Source: Streptomyces chartreusis
GTDB lineage: Bacteria > Actinomycetota > Actinomycetes > Streptomycetales > Streptomycetaceae
NCBI RefSeq assembly: GCF_008704715.1
Contig: NZ_CP023689.1
Location: 3,410,001 to 3,474,000 of the forward strand
Direction of reading: 5' to 3'
DNA: 64,000 bases
This document shows positions 23,197-32,332 of this stretch, one piece after another. Under the pieces are notes generated by a model, which was given only the letters and a program-made list of their open reading frames with translations, was not told where the DNA came from and made no database searches. A program made the translations under genes and the position numbers. The number at the start of each line of letters is the position of its first letter. Position 1 is the first letter of the stretch.

Positions 23197-24336
23197 TCAG
23201 TTGCTGCGTCGTGTCACGAACTCGGCCAGGGCCAGCAGCCCTCCCGCGTCCTCCGGGTCCGGCACCGCGCGGGCCAGCTCCTGCATGGCGCGGGCCATCC
23301 GGTCGGCGGCCTGGGCCTGCGCCCAGTCACGGCCACCCGCCCGCTCCACGGCGAGCGCCGTGCGCTGCAGGTCCTCCTTGTCGTACGGCAGCTCGTACAG
23401 CTCGGCGAGCTCCGCCGCGGCCGGACCGCCGGAGGTCAGCGCGGCGACCACCGGCAGGGATTTCTTGCGGGCGGCGAGATCCGCACCGGCCGGCTTGCCG
23501 GTGTGGCTCGGGTCGCCCCATATACCGATCACGTCGTCGATGAGCTGGAAGGCGAGCCCGGCCTCACGGCCGAACGCGTCCAGCGCCGCCACGTCCTCCG
23601 GTGCCGCGCCCGCGTACAGCCCGCCGACGGCACAGGCGCACCCCAGCAGCGCACCGGTCTTGGCCTCGGCCATGGCGAGCACCTCTTCGAGGCCCACCTC
23701 GGCCGGGCCGCGCCGCTCCAGCGCCGTGTCGGCGTGCTGTCCGGCGCACAGCTCGACGACACAGTCCGCGAGCCGGGCCGCCGCGGCGGCGGACGCCGGG
23801 TGCGGATCCTCGGCGAGCAGCCGCAGGGCCAGCGCCTGGAGGGCGTCCCCGGCGAGGATGGCGTCGGCCTGGCCGAACACGGCCCAGGCGGTGGGCCGGT
23901 GCCTGCGGGTGGCGTCCTGGTCCATCACGTCGTCGTGCAGCAGCGTGAAGTTGTGCACCAGCTCCACCGCGACCGCCACCGGCACGGCCGCCGCCCGCGC
24001 ACCCGGTCCGCCGAGCGCTGCGGCCGCCGTGAGGACGAGGGCGGGACGGATCGCCTTGCCCGCGTTGCCCGCCGCGGGGCTGCCGTCCGGTTGCATCCAG
24101 CCGAAGTGGTAGAGCGCGATCCGGCGCATGGACGGCGGCAACGACTCGATGGCGGAGCGCAGTTCGGGATCGACCGCGGCCCGCGCCCGCTCCAGGATCA
24201 CCGCCGCCTCGGGACCGTCGAGCAGACCCGGTGTGCCGTCCCCGTCGGTCGCGATGGGCCCCCGCCTCTCGAGCGTCTCGGTGGACGGCCGCGCCCCGGC
24301 GGGGCGTTGCTGCGTCTCCGTCATGAACTCACCCAT
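23197..24336 (-). CDS. Polyprenyl diphosphate synthase (likely encapsulin-associated)
   Basis: A 379-residue trans-isoprenyl diphosphate synthase. The first Asp-rich motif is LLHDDVMDQDATRR (DDVMD 135-139, with the paired Arg), preceded by GKAIRPALVL. The second is FQLIDDVIGIWGDPSHTGKP, with Gly replacing the third Asp as in the actinobacterial subgroup, then ARKKSLPVV. Residues 1-45 are an extra Pro/Thr/Gly-rich, probably disordered tail. It lies 141 bp downstream of a family 2B encapsulin gene; in such systems the terpenoid enzyme is cargo and its disordered N-terminal tail is used for loading. Chain length is not predictable here. The start may alternatively be ATG 24324. Confidence 0.9.
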   Translation of the reverse strand: MGEFMTETQQRPAGARPSTETLERRGPIATDGDGTPGLLDGPEAAVILERARAAVDPELRSAIESLPPSMRRIALYHFGWMQPDGSPAAGNAGKAIRPALVLTAAAALGGPGARAAAVPVAVAVELVHNFTLLHDDVMDQDATRRHRPTAWAVFGQADAILAGDALQALALRLLAEDPHPASAAAAARLADCVVELCAGQHADTALERRGPAEVGLEEVLAMAEAKTGALLGCACAVGGLYAGAAPEDVAALDAFGREAGLAFQLIDDVIGIWGDPSHTGKPAGADLAARKKSLPVVAALTSGGPAAAELAELYELPYDKEDLQRTALAVERAGGRDWAQAQAADRMARAMQELARAVPDPEDAGGLLALAEFVTRRSN

Positions 24337-24477
24337 GGCATCGCCTCGGAGAGTCGGCGGACAGTGGCACTTCCGCTACGGCTGGGCGCCTACCCCGAGG
24401 GTCTACCCACGCCGGGGATACGGGACACGGCGCCGTTCCGACCAGTGTTCGGGCGGGTCGGCGCCGGGCGGGAATGG

Positions 24478-25884
24478 TCACCGCCAGCGCCCGATCTCGA
24501 CGTTCTCCAGCACACCGAGGGCGTCCGGTACCAGGACCGCGGCCGAGTAGTACGCCGTGACCAGGTACTTGATGATGGCCTGTTCGTTGATGCCCATGAA
24601 GCGGCACGACAGGCTCGGCTCGATCTCGTCCGGGATGCCGGACTGCTGGAGGCCGATGACGCCCTGCTCCGACTCACCCGTGCGCATGGCGATGATCGAG
24701 GTCGTACGGGCGTCGGTGACCGGGATCTTGTTGCACGGGAAGATCGGCACACCGCGCCAGGTGGGGATGCGGTTGCCGGCCATCTCGATGGTCTCGGGCA
24801 CCAGTCCGCGCTTGTTGAGCTCACGCCCGAAGGCGGAGATCGCGCGCGGGTGGGCGAGGAACAGCTTGGTGCCGCGGCGCCGGCACAACAGCTCGTCCAT
24901 GTCGTCGGGGCTGGGCACACCGTCGTGCGGCTGGAGCCGCTGGTCGTACTCGCAGTTGTTGAGCAGCCCGAACTCACGGTTGTTGATGAGCTCGTGCTCC
25001 TGGCGCTCCTTCAGGGCCTCCACGGTCAGCCGGAGCTGCTGCTCGGTCTGGTTCATCGGCTGGTTGTAGAGGTCGGCCACGCGCGAGTGGATGCGCAGCA
25101 CGGTCTGGGCGACGCTCAGTTCGTACTCACGCGGCCTGGCCTCGTAGTCGACGAAGGTGTGCGGGATGTCGGGCTCGCCGCTGTGGCCGGCCGCGAGGTC
25201 GATCTCCCGCTCGCCGTACTTGTTGGTCCGCTGCTCCGGGATCGCCCGGAGCTGTTCGAGGTGCTCTCGCAGCGAGTCGGCGCGCTCCGCGACCCGTTCG
25301 ACGTCCTGGCGGGGCAGCACCAGCACCGTGCAGGCGGTGACCGCGCGGACGGAGTACTCCCAGATGGCGTCGCCGTCGAGGAGTGCGTGATCGCCGAGGT
25401 AGGCGCCGTCGGCGAGGACTCCGAGGGACTCGTCCTCCCCGTAGGGGCCGGTGCCGAGCTTCTCCACCCTGCCGTGCGCGAGCAGGAGCACCTCGTCGGC
25501 CTGGCTGCCGAACGAGGCGATCACGGAACCCGCCGTGAACTCCCGCTGCTGGCAGCGCTGGGCGAGCTCGGAGAGCACCTCCTCGTCCTCGTAGGCCCGC
25601 AGCGCCGGCAGTTCGCACAGCTCGGCCGGGATGACATCGACGCGATCGCCGGTCTTGACGAAGGTGACGCGGCCGTCGCCGACTGCGTAGGTCAGACGCC
25701 GGTTCACCCGGTACGTGCCGCCCTGGACGTTCACCCAGGGCAGCATGCGCAGCAGCCAGCGGGAACTGATCTCCTGCATCTGCGGCGCGGACTTGGTGGT
25801 GGTGGCCAGGTTCCGCGCGGCCGCCGTGCCGAGACTCTGCTGCGGCTTGCCCTGCTCAGTGCGGACCTCTTCGCCTACCGACAT
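24478..25884 (-). CDS. Family 2B encapsulin shell protein (EshA-like, cyclic-nucleotide-binding-like insert)
   Basis: A 468-residue protein. Residues 1-45 form an N-arm ([20 protein letters not shown]). About 90-205 is a cNMP-binding-type beta-roll ([20 protein letters not shown] and [20 protein letters not shown]). The rest is the HK97-like shell domain with [18 protein letters not shown] and [20 protein letters not shown]. The layout matches the EshA proteins of Streptomyces, now classed as family 2B encapsulins that assemble 60-mer compartments. The neighbouring polyprenyl synthase is the predicted cargo. Whether the beta-roll binds a nucleotide is not evident; a canonical phosphate-binding cassette RxA is not obvious. 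Confidence 0.92.
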   Translation of the reverse strand: MSVGEEVRTEQGKPQQSLGTAAARNLATTTKSAPQMQEISSRWLLRMLPWVNVQGGTYRVNRRLTYAVGDGRVTFVKTGDRVDVIPAELCELPALRAYEDEEVLSELAQRCQQREFTAGSVIASFGSQADEVLLLAHGRVEKLGTGPYGEDESLGVLADGAYLGDHALLDGDAIWEYSVRAVTACTVLVLPRQDVERVAERADSLREHLEQLRAIPEQRTNKYGEREIDLAAGHSGEPDIPHTFVDYEARPREYELSVAQTVLRIHSRVADLYNQPMNQTEQQLRLTVEALKERQEHELINNREFGLLNNCEYDQRLQPHDGVPSPDDMDELLCRRRGTKLFLAHPRAISAFGRELNKRGLVPETIEMAGNRIPTWRGVPIFPCNKIPVTDARTTSIIAMRTGESEQGVIGLQQSGIPDEIEPSLSCRFMGINEQAIIKYLVTAYYSAAVLVPDALGVLENVEIGRWR

Positions 25885-26188
25885 AAGGAATTGCCCTCCC
25901 GGTCATGCGCCGACGCCGATCTGACGCCACGCATCGCCATGTGCGGCACCGAGCCTTTCATCACGCAGCGTGCCGGTGCTATTACACGAAAGAGCGGGAA
26001 TGGATCACTGACCACTGGGCAAATAGAGGGACCTTGTCCACTGATGGTCCCTGATGGTCCCGTCTGCAACTGTCCAAAACCGCTCGCACAACGTGCGATA
26101 CGAGGAGTCCCGTCTGCCCGTTTTCGGTACAGCACGGGTACGAGGCGGCCGCGCACGGCGGCCGACGCACGGCACGAAGGGAGCGGCC
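25885..26188. promoter_or_regulatory. Divergent promoter region of encapsulin and amidase genes
   Basis: 304 bp with AT-richer sequence around 25970-26110. A tandem 10-mer ctgatggtcc occurs twice at 26041-26060, and gggacc/ggtccc arms surround it (26028-26060), a possible operator. No gene is visible. Confidence 0.5.
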
Positions 26189-26779
26189 ATGGCCACACCC
26201 ATGTCCGCGAGCAGGTTCCTGGAGAGACTTCGTACAGAGGGTGCGACCGTCGTCGAGGTCGGCGACTGGGAGCACCACAACCGCAATCACGTGGGCCCGT
26301 GGGGCCCCGTCCACGGCGTGATGATCCACCACACGGTGACCAGGGGCAGCGCACAGACGGTCGAGCTCTGCCGCAACGGCTACGAGGGGCTGCCGGGCCC
26401 CCTCTGCCACGGCGTCATCACCAAGGACGGCAGGGTCCACCTGGTCGGCTACGGCCGCGCCAACCACGCCGGTCTCGGCGACGACGACGTGCTGCGCGCG
26501 GTCATCGCCGAGACGGCCCTGCCGCCCGACAACGAGGCCAACACCGACGGCAACCGCCACTTCTACGGCTTCGAGTGCGAGAACCTGGGCGACGGGGACG
26601 ACCCGTGGCCCTCGGTCCAGCTGGAGGCGATCGAGCGTGTCTCGGCGGCCATCTGCCGACATCACGGCTGGACGGAACGTTCGGTGATCGGCCATCTGGA
26701 ATGGCAGCCCGGGAAGGTGGATCCGCGTGGGTTCACGATGGCCTCCATGCGCGCGCGGATCGGCGAGCGGCTGGGGTAG
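26189..26779 (+). CDS. N-acetylmuramoyl-L-alanine amidase (Amidase_2/PGRP type)
   Basis: A 196-residue amidase-2 domain protein. Zinc ligands are expected in VMIHHTVTRGS (His47/His48 region) and SVIGHLEWQPGKVDP (His169), with GNRHFYGFECEN in between, all typical of T7 lysozyme-like amidases that cleave the MurNAc-L-Ala bond. No signal peptide is visible after ATG 26189, so release would need lysis, non-classical export or phage-like use. It is divergent from the encapsulin gene. Confidence 0.88.
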   Translation: MATPMSASRFLERLRTEGATVVEVGDWEHHNRNHVGPWGPVHGVMIHHTVTRGSAQTVELCRNGYEGLPGPLCHGVITKDGRVHLVGYGRANHAGLGDDDVLRAVIAETALPPDNEANTDGNRHFYGFECENLGDGDDPWPSVQLEAIERVSAAICRHHGWTERSVIGHLEWQPGKVDPRGFTMASMRARIGERLG

Positions 26780-26787
26780 GGCTTCAT

Positions 26788-26850
26788 CGGCGTGCGTCCG
26801 GAGCAGGGTGATCACGGCGTGCGCCCGAAGCAGGGCAAGGGCGGCGTGCG
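26788..26850. repeat. 27-bp tandem repeat upstream of the PLP-enzyme gene
   Basis: The phrase cggcgtgcg begins at 26788, 26815 and 26842, exactly 27 bp apart, and the first two copies continue similarly (tccggagcagggtgat versus cccgaagcagggcaag). It fills most of the gap between the amidase stop and the GTG at 26866. Confidence 0.7.
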
Positions 26851-26865
26851 CGCGACAATGAACAG

Positions 26866-27780
26866 GTGCCCAGCCCCGACACCACGCCCGACCTCACCAC
26901 CCTCCGCCCCCGGCTCCCCTCTCCCTTGCAGGAGTCGGAGGACGAGCGTTTCACCCGCCGCGGCCTGCGTCTGCTGCTCAAGCGGGACGACCTGATCCAT
27001 CCGGAGCTGATCGGCAACAAGTGGCGCAAGCTCGCGCCGAACCTCGAAGCCGCCGCCGGCCGCACCGTCCTCACCTTCGGCGGCGCCTACTCCAACCATC
27101 TGCGCGCCACCGCCGCCGCGGGCCGCCTTCTGGGTCTGCCCACGGTCGGGGTGGTGCGCGGCCAGGAGCTGGCCGATCGCCCCCTCAATCCGTCACTGGC
27201 CCGGTGCGTGGCCGACGGCATGCGGCTGCACTTCATCGACAGATCGACCTACCGCCACAAGTCCGATCCGAGCACCCTGGCCGCCGTACTGCACGCGGCC
27301 GGCGCCCAGGACGCGTACGTCGTCCCGGAGGGCGGCAGCAACACCCTTGCGGTGCGGGGGTGCCGGGCGCTCGGCGAGGAGCTGCGCGGGCAGGCCGACG
27401 TGGTCGCGGTCGCCTGCGGCACCGGCGGGACACTGGCCGGCCTGGCCGCCGGCCTCGACCCCGGTCAGCGTGCCCTCGGCGTGCCCGTCCTCAAGGGCGG
27501 CTTCCTGGAGGACGACGTACGGCGCTTGCAGGCCGAGGCTTTCGGCGGGCCCCGGGGCGACTGGCGGCTGGACGACCGGTTCCACTTCGGCGGTTACGCC
27601 CGTACGACTCCCGAACTGGACGCCTTCGCGCGGGACTTCGAACAGCGGCATTCGGTACCCGTCGAGGGTCTCTATGTCGCCAAGTTGCTGTATGGACTCG
27701 TCGCGCTCGCCGAGGAGGGCGCCTTCCCGCGCGGGACGGCGATCGCGGCGGTCGTGACCGGATCGCCGTTCCCCGCGTGA
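26866..27780 (+). CDS. PLP-dependent ACC deaminase/D-cysteine desulfhydrase-family enzyme
   Basis: A 304-residue fold-type II PLP enzyme. KRDDLIHPELIGNKWRKL carries the Schiff-base lysine (Lys52 in GNKWRK), and TFGGAYSNHLRATAAAGR and CGTGGTLAGLAAGL bind substrate carboxylate and PLP phosphate. This set is shared by 1-aminocyclopropane-1-carboxylate deaminases and D-cysteine desulfhydrases, which sequence alone does not separate. The GTG start is close to the repeat array; the gene stands alone. Confidence 0.88.
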   Translation: MPSPDTTPDLTTLRPRLPSPLQESEDERFTRRGLRLLLKRDDLIHPELIGNKWRKLAPNLEAAAGRTVLTFGGAYSNHLRATAAAGRLLGLPTVGVVRGQELADRPLNPSLARCVADGMRLHFIDRSTYRHKSDPSTLAAVLHAAGAQDAYVVPEGGSNTLAVRGCRALGEELRGQADVVAVACGTGGTLAGLAAGLDPGQRALGVPVLKGGFLEDDVRRLQAEAFGGPRGDWRLDDRFHFGGYARTTPELDAFARDFEQRHSVPVEGLYVAKLLYGLVALAEEGAFPRGTAIAAVVTGSPFPA

Positions 27781-27787
27781 CCGGCCC

Positions 27788-29383
27788 TCACTCGGCCTCC
27801 CGGTAGGCCGCCGCCTCCTCCAGGTCCAGCCTGCGCAGCATCGTGCGCAGCATCTCGTCGTCGATGTATCGACCGTCGCGCAGCCTCACGAAGACCGCGC
27901 GCTCGGCGCCGATCACGTCGCGGGACAGCCTGCGGTAGGTGTCGTCGACGGACTCGCCGGTGACGGGGTTGGCCTGGCCGAGGCGTTCCCAGACGGAGTT
28001 GCGGCGGCGCTCCAGGACGGCTCGCAGCCGGTCGGCCAGGGGCTCGGGCAGGGCGTTGCGCTCGTCGGAGAGGAGTTCCTCCAGACGCTGTTCGGCGATA
28101 CGGGACGCCTGCGCCTGGGCGTTCGCCTCGGCGAGGGTCTCGGCCTGCGAGTCGCGGCCCGGCAGCTTCAGCATGCGGATCAGCGGGGGCAGCGTCACGC
28201 CCTGGACCACCAGGGTGCCGATGACGGTCGTGAAGGTCAGGAACAGGATGAGGTTGCGCTCGGGGAACTCCTCGCCGCCGTGCACGGTGAGCGGGATCGA
28301 GAAGGCGATCGCCAGCGACACGACCCCTCGCATGCCGGCCCAGGCGATGACGAACGCGCCCCGCCACGTCGGATTCGCCTCACGCTCCCGGATCCGCGCC
28401 GACATCATGCGCGGCAGGAACGTCGCCGGATACACCCACACGAACCGCGAGACGACGACCACGAGGAAGACGGCGGTCGCGTACCAGGCGGCACGGGTGC
28501 CCTCGTACTCGCCGAGGCCCTTGAGGACCACCGGCAGCTGCAACCCGATCAGCGCGAACACGGCCGACTCCAGTACGAAGGCGACCATCTTCCACACCGC
28601 CTCCTCCTGGAGCCGCGTGGCGAAGTCGACCTCCCACGCGCGGTGCCCCAGGTAGAGCGCGACGACCACGACTGCCAGCACTCCGGAGGCGTGCACCTGC
28701 TCGGCCGCGGCGTACGCGACGAACGGGATCAGCAGCGAGAGCGTGTTCTGCAGCAGCGCCTCCTTCACATGGGTGCGCAGCCAGTGGATCGGCACCATCA
28801 GCACGAGCCCCACGCCGATGCCGCCGAACGCCGCGAGCAGGAACTCCCCGATGCCGCCGGCCCAGGTGGCGCCCTCGCCGACGGCGGCCGCGAGGGCCAC
28901 CCGGTAGGCGGTGATCGCGGTGGCGTCGTTCACCAGGGACTCGCCCTGGAGGATCGTCGTGATCCGGGACGGCAGCCCCACACGGCGGGCGACCGCGGTC
29001 GCGGCGACCGCGTCCGGCGGCGCCACCACCGCGCCCAGCACCAGTGCCGCGGTCAGCGGCAGCTCCGGGATGACGAGATAGACGACCCAGCCGACGGCGA
29101 AGGTCGCGAAGAGCACGTATCCGACCGACAGCAGCATCACGGGCCGCAACTGCGCCCGCAGATCGAGATACGAGCTGTCCGTCGCGGCGCTGTGCAGCAG
29201 CGGCGGCAGCACCAGCGGCAGCACGATGTGCGGGTCGAGGGTGTACTCGGGCACCCCCGGCACGTACGACACGGCCAGCCCGGCCGCGACCAGCAGCAGC
29301 GGCGCCGGCACCGGCGAGCGCCGAGCGGCCGCGGCCACGGCGGCACTCCCCGCCACCAGCAACAGCAGCGGCATCACATCCAT
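27788..29383 (-). CDS. Na+/H+ antiporter, CPA1 (NhaP/NhaA1-like) family
   Basis: A 531-residue protein with about 12 membrane helices over residues 1-400 and a 130-residue charged cytoplasmic tail. CPA1 motifs are LVLGAVVAPPDAVAATAVAR and ILQGESLVNDATAITAYRVA, the ND pair being the ion-binding site, and WAGMRGVVSLAIAFSIP, typical of helix 11. It exchanges Na+ (or K+) for protons across the membrane. It converges with the PLP-enzyme gene, the stops being only 10 bp apart. Confidence 0.93.
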   Translation of the reverse strand: MDVMPLLLLVAGSAAVAAAARRSPVPAPLLLVAAGLAVSYVPGVPEYTLDPHIVLPLVLPPLLHSAATDSSYLDLRAQLRPVMLLSVGYVLFATFAVGWVVYLVIPELPLTAALVLGAVVAPPDAVAATAVARRVGLPSRITTILQGESLVNDATAITAYRVALAAAVGEGATWAGGIGEFLLAAFGGIGVGLVLMVPIHWLRTHVKEALLQNTLSLLIPFVAYAAAEQVHASGVLAVVVVALYLGHRAWEVDFATRLQEEAVWKMVAFVLESAVFALIGLQLPVVLKGLGEYEGTRAAWYATAVFLVVVVSRFVWVYPATFLPRMMSARIREREANPTWRGAFVIAWAGMRGVVSLAIAFSIPLTVHGGEEFPERNLILFLTFTTVIGTLVVQGVTLPPLIRMLKLPGRDSQAETLAEANAQAQASRIAEQRLEELLSDERNALPEPLADRLRAVLERRRNSVWERLGQANPVTGESVDDTYRRLSRDVIGAERAVFVRLRDGRYIDDEMLRTMLRRLDLEEAAAYREAE

Positions 29384-29585
29384 ACGACTCGCCCACCCTC
29401 ACCCGCACCGTCACCGGCGCCACCGCGCCGCTGCCCACCACTCAACACGGCACGACACCCGCGCCCGCGCGCGGCCCTGCCGACGCGCCCGTCCATGGTC
29501 CTCGCCCGTCCTCGCTCGTCGCCGCCGCCCGCCCGCCCTCGATTTTCCGCGCGGGTGTGCGCGTGGCCGTCGTAACCTGGCAATC

Positions 29586-29846
29586 ATGAAACAGTGCACG
29601 CACGCCGACGCGCTGCCGCACCCGGAACCAGGTCCGCTCGGCGAGACCTGTCCCGAGTGCCTGGCGGAGGGCTGGCACCCGGTGCAGCTGCGGCTGTGCC
29701 TCACCTGCGGTCACGTCGGCTGCTGCGACTCCTCGCCGGGCCGGCACGCCACGGAGCACCACAAGGAGTCCGGGCACCCGATCATGCGGACCTTCGAGCC
29801 CGGCGAGGAATGGCGCTGGTGCTTTGTCGACCACGTACTGGTGTGA
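29586..29846 (+). CDS. UBP-type zinc-finger protein
   Basis: An 86-residue protein made of a single zf-UBP domain: MKQCTHADALPHPE, then GETCPECLAEGWHPVQLRLC, LTCGHVGCCDSS and GRHATEHHKESGHPIMRTFE. Cys and His positions fit the three-zinc UBP fold that in eukaryotes binds ubiquitin C-termini. Bacterial members are of unknown function and often found beside CPA1 antiporters, as here (divergent). Confidence 0.88.
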   Translation: MKQCTHADALPHPEPGPLGETCPECLAEGWHPVQLRLCLTCGHVGCCDSSPGRHATEHHKESGHPIMRTFEPGEEWRWCFVDHVLV

Positions 29847-30116
29847 CACCGACGTACGCTGGACGACTGGGGATCCGGACGGTTCGACCCTCTGACGTCT
29901 GGGTACGTCAAACCGGCGCGCGCTCTTCCCAATTGGGCCCGCAGACCCCCTAGCCACGGAGCGTATCCGTGTGTTTACTATGAGTGACAGCAAGGGGTTG
30001 GGGTCCTGGGGACAGGAAAGTTCAGAGCGCGATAGCGTCACCGCTGAACCACACATCGCGTTACCCCGGGGGGCGACCCTCGGCCCCGAAAAGCTTGTAC
30101 CACCTTGGAGGTGAGG
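29847..30116. promoter_or_regulatory. Promoter region of the anti-sigma/SigH operon
   Basis: 270 bp before the anti-sigma gene. A GTTTAC element near 29972 followed about 15 nt later by GGGGTTGGGG loosely resembles the stress-sigma promoter form GTTT-N14-16-GGGTA, which would fit autoregulation by a SigB/SigF-type factor. The match is weak. GGAGGTGA (30107-30114), a near-perfect Shine-Dalgarno, precedes GTG 30117. Confidence 0.4.
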
Positions 30117-30530
30117 GTGTCCCAGATCGCAGGCGAGCCCGCGACCCAGGACTTCGTGGAAGTCCGGCTGCCGGCCGCGGGTGCCTACCTGTCGGTGCTG
30201 CGTACGGCGACCGCCGGCCTCGCCGCCCGTTTGGACTTCACCCTCGACGAGATCGAGGACCTGCGGATCGCGGTGGACGAGGCCTGCGCGATCCTGCTCC
30301 AGCAGGCCGTGCCCGGCTCCGTGCTCAGTTGCGTCTTCCGGCTCGTCGACGACTCGCTCGAAGTCACCGTCTCGGCCCCGACCACGGACGGCCACGCCCC
30401 CGCCAGGGACACCTTCGCCTGGACCGTGCTGTCGGCCCTCGCGGGCAAGGTCTCCTCCGCCGTGGACGAGGACAAAACCGTTTCGATCAGCCTCTACAAA
30501 CAGCGCGGCGCGGGACCCGGGCCGGCGTGA
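30117..30530 (+). CDS. Anti-sigma factor, RsbW-like ATPase
   Basis: A 137-residue GHKL-fold protein: EIEDLRIAVDEACAILLQQA is the N-box with the catalytic Glu/Asp region seen in RsbW/SpoIIAB, followed by CVFRLVDDSLEVTVSAP and FAWTVLSALAGKVSSAVDED. It should bind the adjacent sigma factor and keep it inactive until an anti-anti-sigma factor displaces it. It starts at GTG 30117 with GGAGG 5 nt upstream, and its stop overlaps the sigma gene start (GTGA). By context it is the UshX/PrsH equivalent. Confidence 0.88.
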   Translation: MSQIAGEPATQDFVEVRLPAAGAYLSVLRTATAGLAARLDFTLDEIEDLRIAVDEACAILLQQAVPGSVLSCVFRLVDDSLEVTVSAPTTDGHAPARDTFAWTVLSALAGKVSSAVDEDKTVSISLYKQRGAGPGPA

Positions 30531-31708
30531 GGAACGGGGACGGGCCGGTGCGGGACGAAGAGCGCGGCACACGAGAGCTGCCGGACACTCCCCCCAGCTC
30601 GGGCGGGACCGGGAGTGCGGGAGCGGGCCCTGACGGCCCGAGCGTCTCCCGACGCATGGCGGACGGCATCGACGGCATCCCCGAGCAGGCCCGGCCGCAC
30701 CCGGAGGACGACTCCGTGGTGACCGGCCTCCAGGGCGGCCCGGGGGACGACGGTGCTGTGCAGGGCGCGCCTCTGGGCGGGCGAATCGGGGTCTCCCCAG
30801 TCCCCGGGGGTCCTCCCGCTCGACCGAAGTCGAGAGTGAGGACGGAGGCGAGGGCTCGGGAGAGGGCGACGGGCGGGACGATGAGCGAGCACCAGCGAGA
30901 CGCCGACCACGAGGCGACGGCCGCGCGCAGCGCGCAGGCCACGCAGCACGACCCACAGGACCGCAGCGGGGCTCGCGCCCTGTTCGTCGAGCTGCGCAAG
31001 CTGCAGGACGGCAGCCCGGAGTACGCGGAGCTGCGCAACCGGCTGGTCCGTATGCACCTGCCGCTCGTCGAGCACCTCGCACGCCGCTTCCGCAACCGCG
31101 GTGAGCCGCTGGACGACCTGACCCAGGTCGCCACCATCGGTCTGATCAAGTCGGTCGACCGCTTCGACCCGGACCGCGGCGTCGAGTTCTCGACCTACGC
31201 GACCCCGACGGTCGTCGGTGAGATCAAGCGCCACTTCCGCGACAAGGGCTGGGCGGTGCGCGTCCCGCGGCGCCTCCAGGAGCTGCGCCTCGCGCTCACC
31301 ACGGCCACCGCCGAACTGTCCCAGCAGCACGGCCGCTCCCCGACCGTCCACGAACTCGCCGAGAAGCTGGCGATCTCGGAGGAGGAGGTCCTGGAGGGCC
31401 TGGAGTCCGCGAACGCGTACTCCACGCTGTCCCTGGACGTCCCCGACACCGACGACGAGTCCCCGGCGGTCGCGGACACCCTGGGCGCGGAGGACGAGGC
31501 GCTGGAGGGCGTCGAGTACCGCGAGTCCCTCAAGCCACTCCTTGAGGACCTCCCGCCGCGCGAGAAGCGGATCCTGCTGCTGCGCTTCTTCGGCAACATG
31601 ACCCAGTCGCAGATCGCGCAGGAGGTCGGCATCTCCCAGATGCACGTCTCCCGCCTGCTGGCCCGCACTCTGGCCCAGCTGCGGGAGAAGCTGCTGGTGG
31701 AGGAGTAG
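30527..31708 (+). CDS. sigH: SigB/SigF-family stress sigma factor with long N-terminal extension
   Basis: A 393-residue product from GTG 30527, or 275 residues from the internal ATG at 30881. The sigma domains start near residue 150: RLVRMHLPLVEHLARRFRNR and GEPLDDLTQVATIGLIKSVD (region 2), EFSTYATPTVVGEIKRHFRD, then region 3, and region 4 with GNMTQSQIAQEVGISQMHVS. The first ~118 residues are Gly/Pro/Arg-rich with no recognisable domain. S. coelicolor SigH (osmotic stress and development) is known for multiple protein forms, which this layout fits. The gene is translationally coupled to its anti-sigma gene. Confidence 0.88.
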   Translation: MRNGDGPVRDEERGTRELPDTPPSSGGTGSAGAGPDGPSVSRRMADGIDGIPEQARPHPEDDSVVTGLQGGPGDDGAVQGAPLGGRIGVSPVPGGPPARPKSRVRTEARARERATGGTMSEHQRDADHEATAARSAQATQHDPQDRSGARALFVELRKLQDGSPEYAELRNRLVRMHLPLVEHLARRFRNRGEPLDDLTQVATIGLIKSVDRFDPDRGVEFSTYATPTVVGEIKRHFRDKGWAVRVPRRLQELRLALTTATAELSQQHGRSPTVHELAEKLAISEEEVLEGLESANAYSTLSLDVPDTDDESPAVADTLGAEDEALEGVEYRESLKPLLEDLPPREKRILLLRFFGNMTQSQIAQEVGISQMHVSRLLARTLAQLREKLLVEE

Positions 31709-31735
31709 CGGCCAGCGAGGAACGGCGGCCGTCGG

Positions 31736-32176
31736 CTACTTCTGATCCGGCGCGTTGCCGGGCCCGCGGATCCCGAGGGCCTCGGTCGTCGCCGGATTGA
31801 CCAGGAACACGAGCGTGGCGATCGCCATCGCAGCGATCGCGATGCCCGCCGGGATGGCGATGCTGTCGGCCTGCAACAGGCTGTAGGCCACCGGCAGCGC
31901 CAGGATCTGCGTGATGATGGACGGCCCCCGGCTCCAGCTGCGCAGCGCGAACAGCCCTCGCGCGGCGAGCAGCGGCAGCAGCGCGAGCGCGACCAGGGTC
32001 ACGCCGAGGGTGACGGCCTGCTGGCGGTCGTCCGGATCGCCGGTCAGCCCCAGCACCCAGACTCCCCCGACGGCGAGGCCGACGCCTTCCAGCGCGGTCA
32101 GCACGGCCGCGTACGTCAGCCGCCGCGGGCGCGGGCCGGCGGTTTCCGGGGTGGTGGGGTTCTGCTCCTTGGTCAC
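31736..32176 (-). CDS. Four-helix integral membrane protein of unknown function
   Basis: A 146-residue protein with four hydrophobic stretches: about 21-45 (YAAVLTALEGVGLAVGGVWV), 55-75, 85-105 and 108-125. The N-terminus is Pro/Thr/Glu-rich, the C-terminus ends IRGPGNAPDQK. GTG at 32176 was chosen because the hydrophobic domain and polar tail begin there. No family function is known to me. It converges with sigH. Confidence 0.7.
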   Translation of the reverse strand: MTKEQNPTTPETAGPRPRRLTYAAVLTALEGVGLAVGGVWVLGLTGDPDDRQQAVTLGVTLVALALLPLLAARGLFALRSWSRGPSIITQILALPVAYSLLQADSIAIPAGIAIAAMAIATLVFLVNPATTEALGIRGPGNAPDQK

Positions 32177-32332
32177 CCCTGAAGGGTAGCTGTCCCCTTT
32201 ACGGCCACCTCGGCGGAGGCTCCCGCATGAACCGGCCGTCGCGATCACCCGTGTCGAGGCTCACGCTCCTTCTCTTACTTGATCCCTACCTCGGCCTGTG
32301 CCCGGTACCCCCCAGTAGGTACGCTGCAACCC

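Noticed and set aside
26189..26779. Amidase as a phage lysin within a prophage
   Set aside because: No holin, tail or other phage genes are nearby; it stands alone next to core genes.
29972..30000. SigB/SigF-type promoter before the anti-sigma gene as a firm call
   Set aside because: Only a loose GTTT...GGGGTTG match is present; it is mentioned in the region entry but is not strong enough alone.
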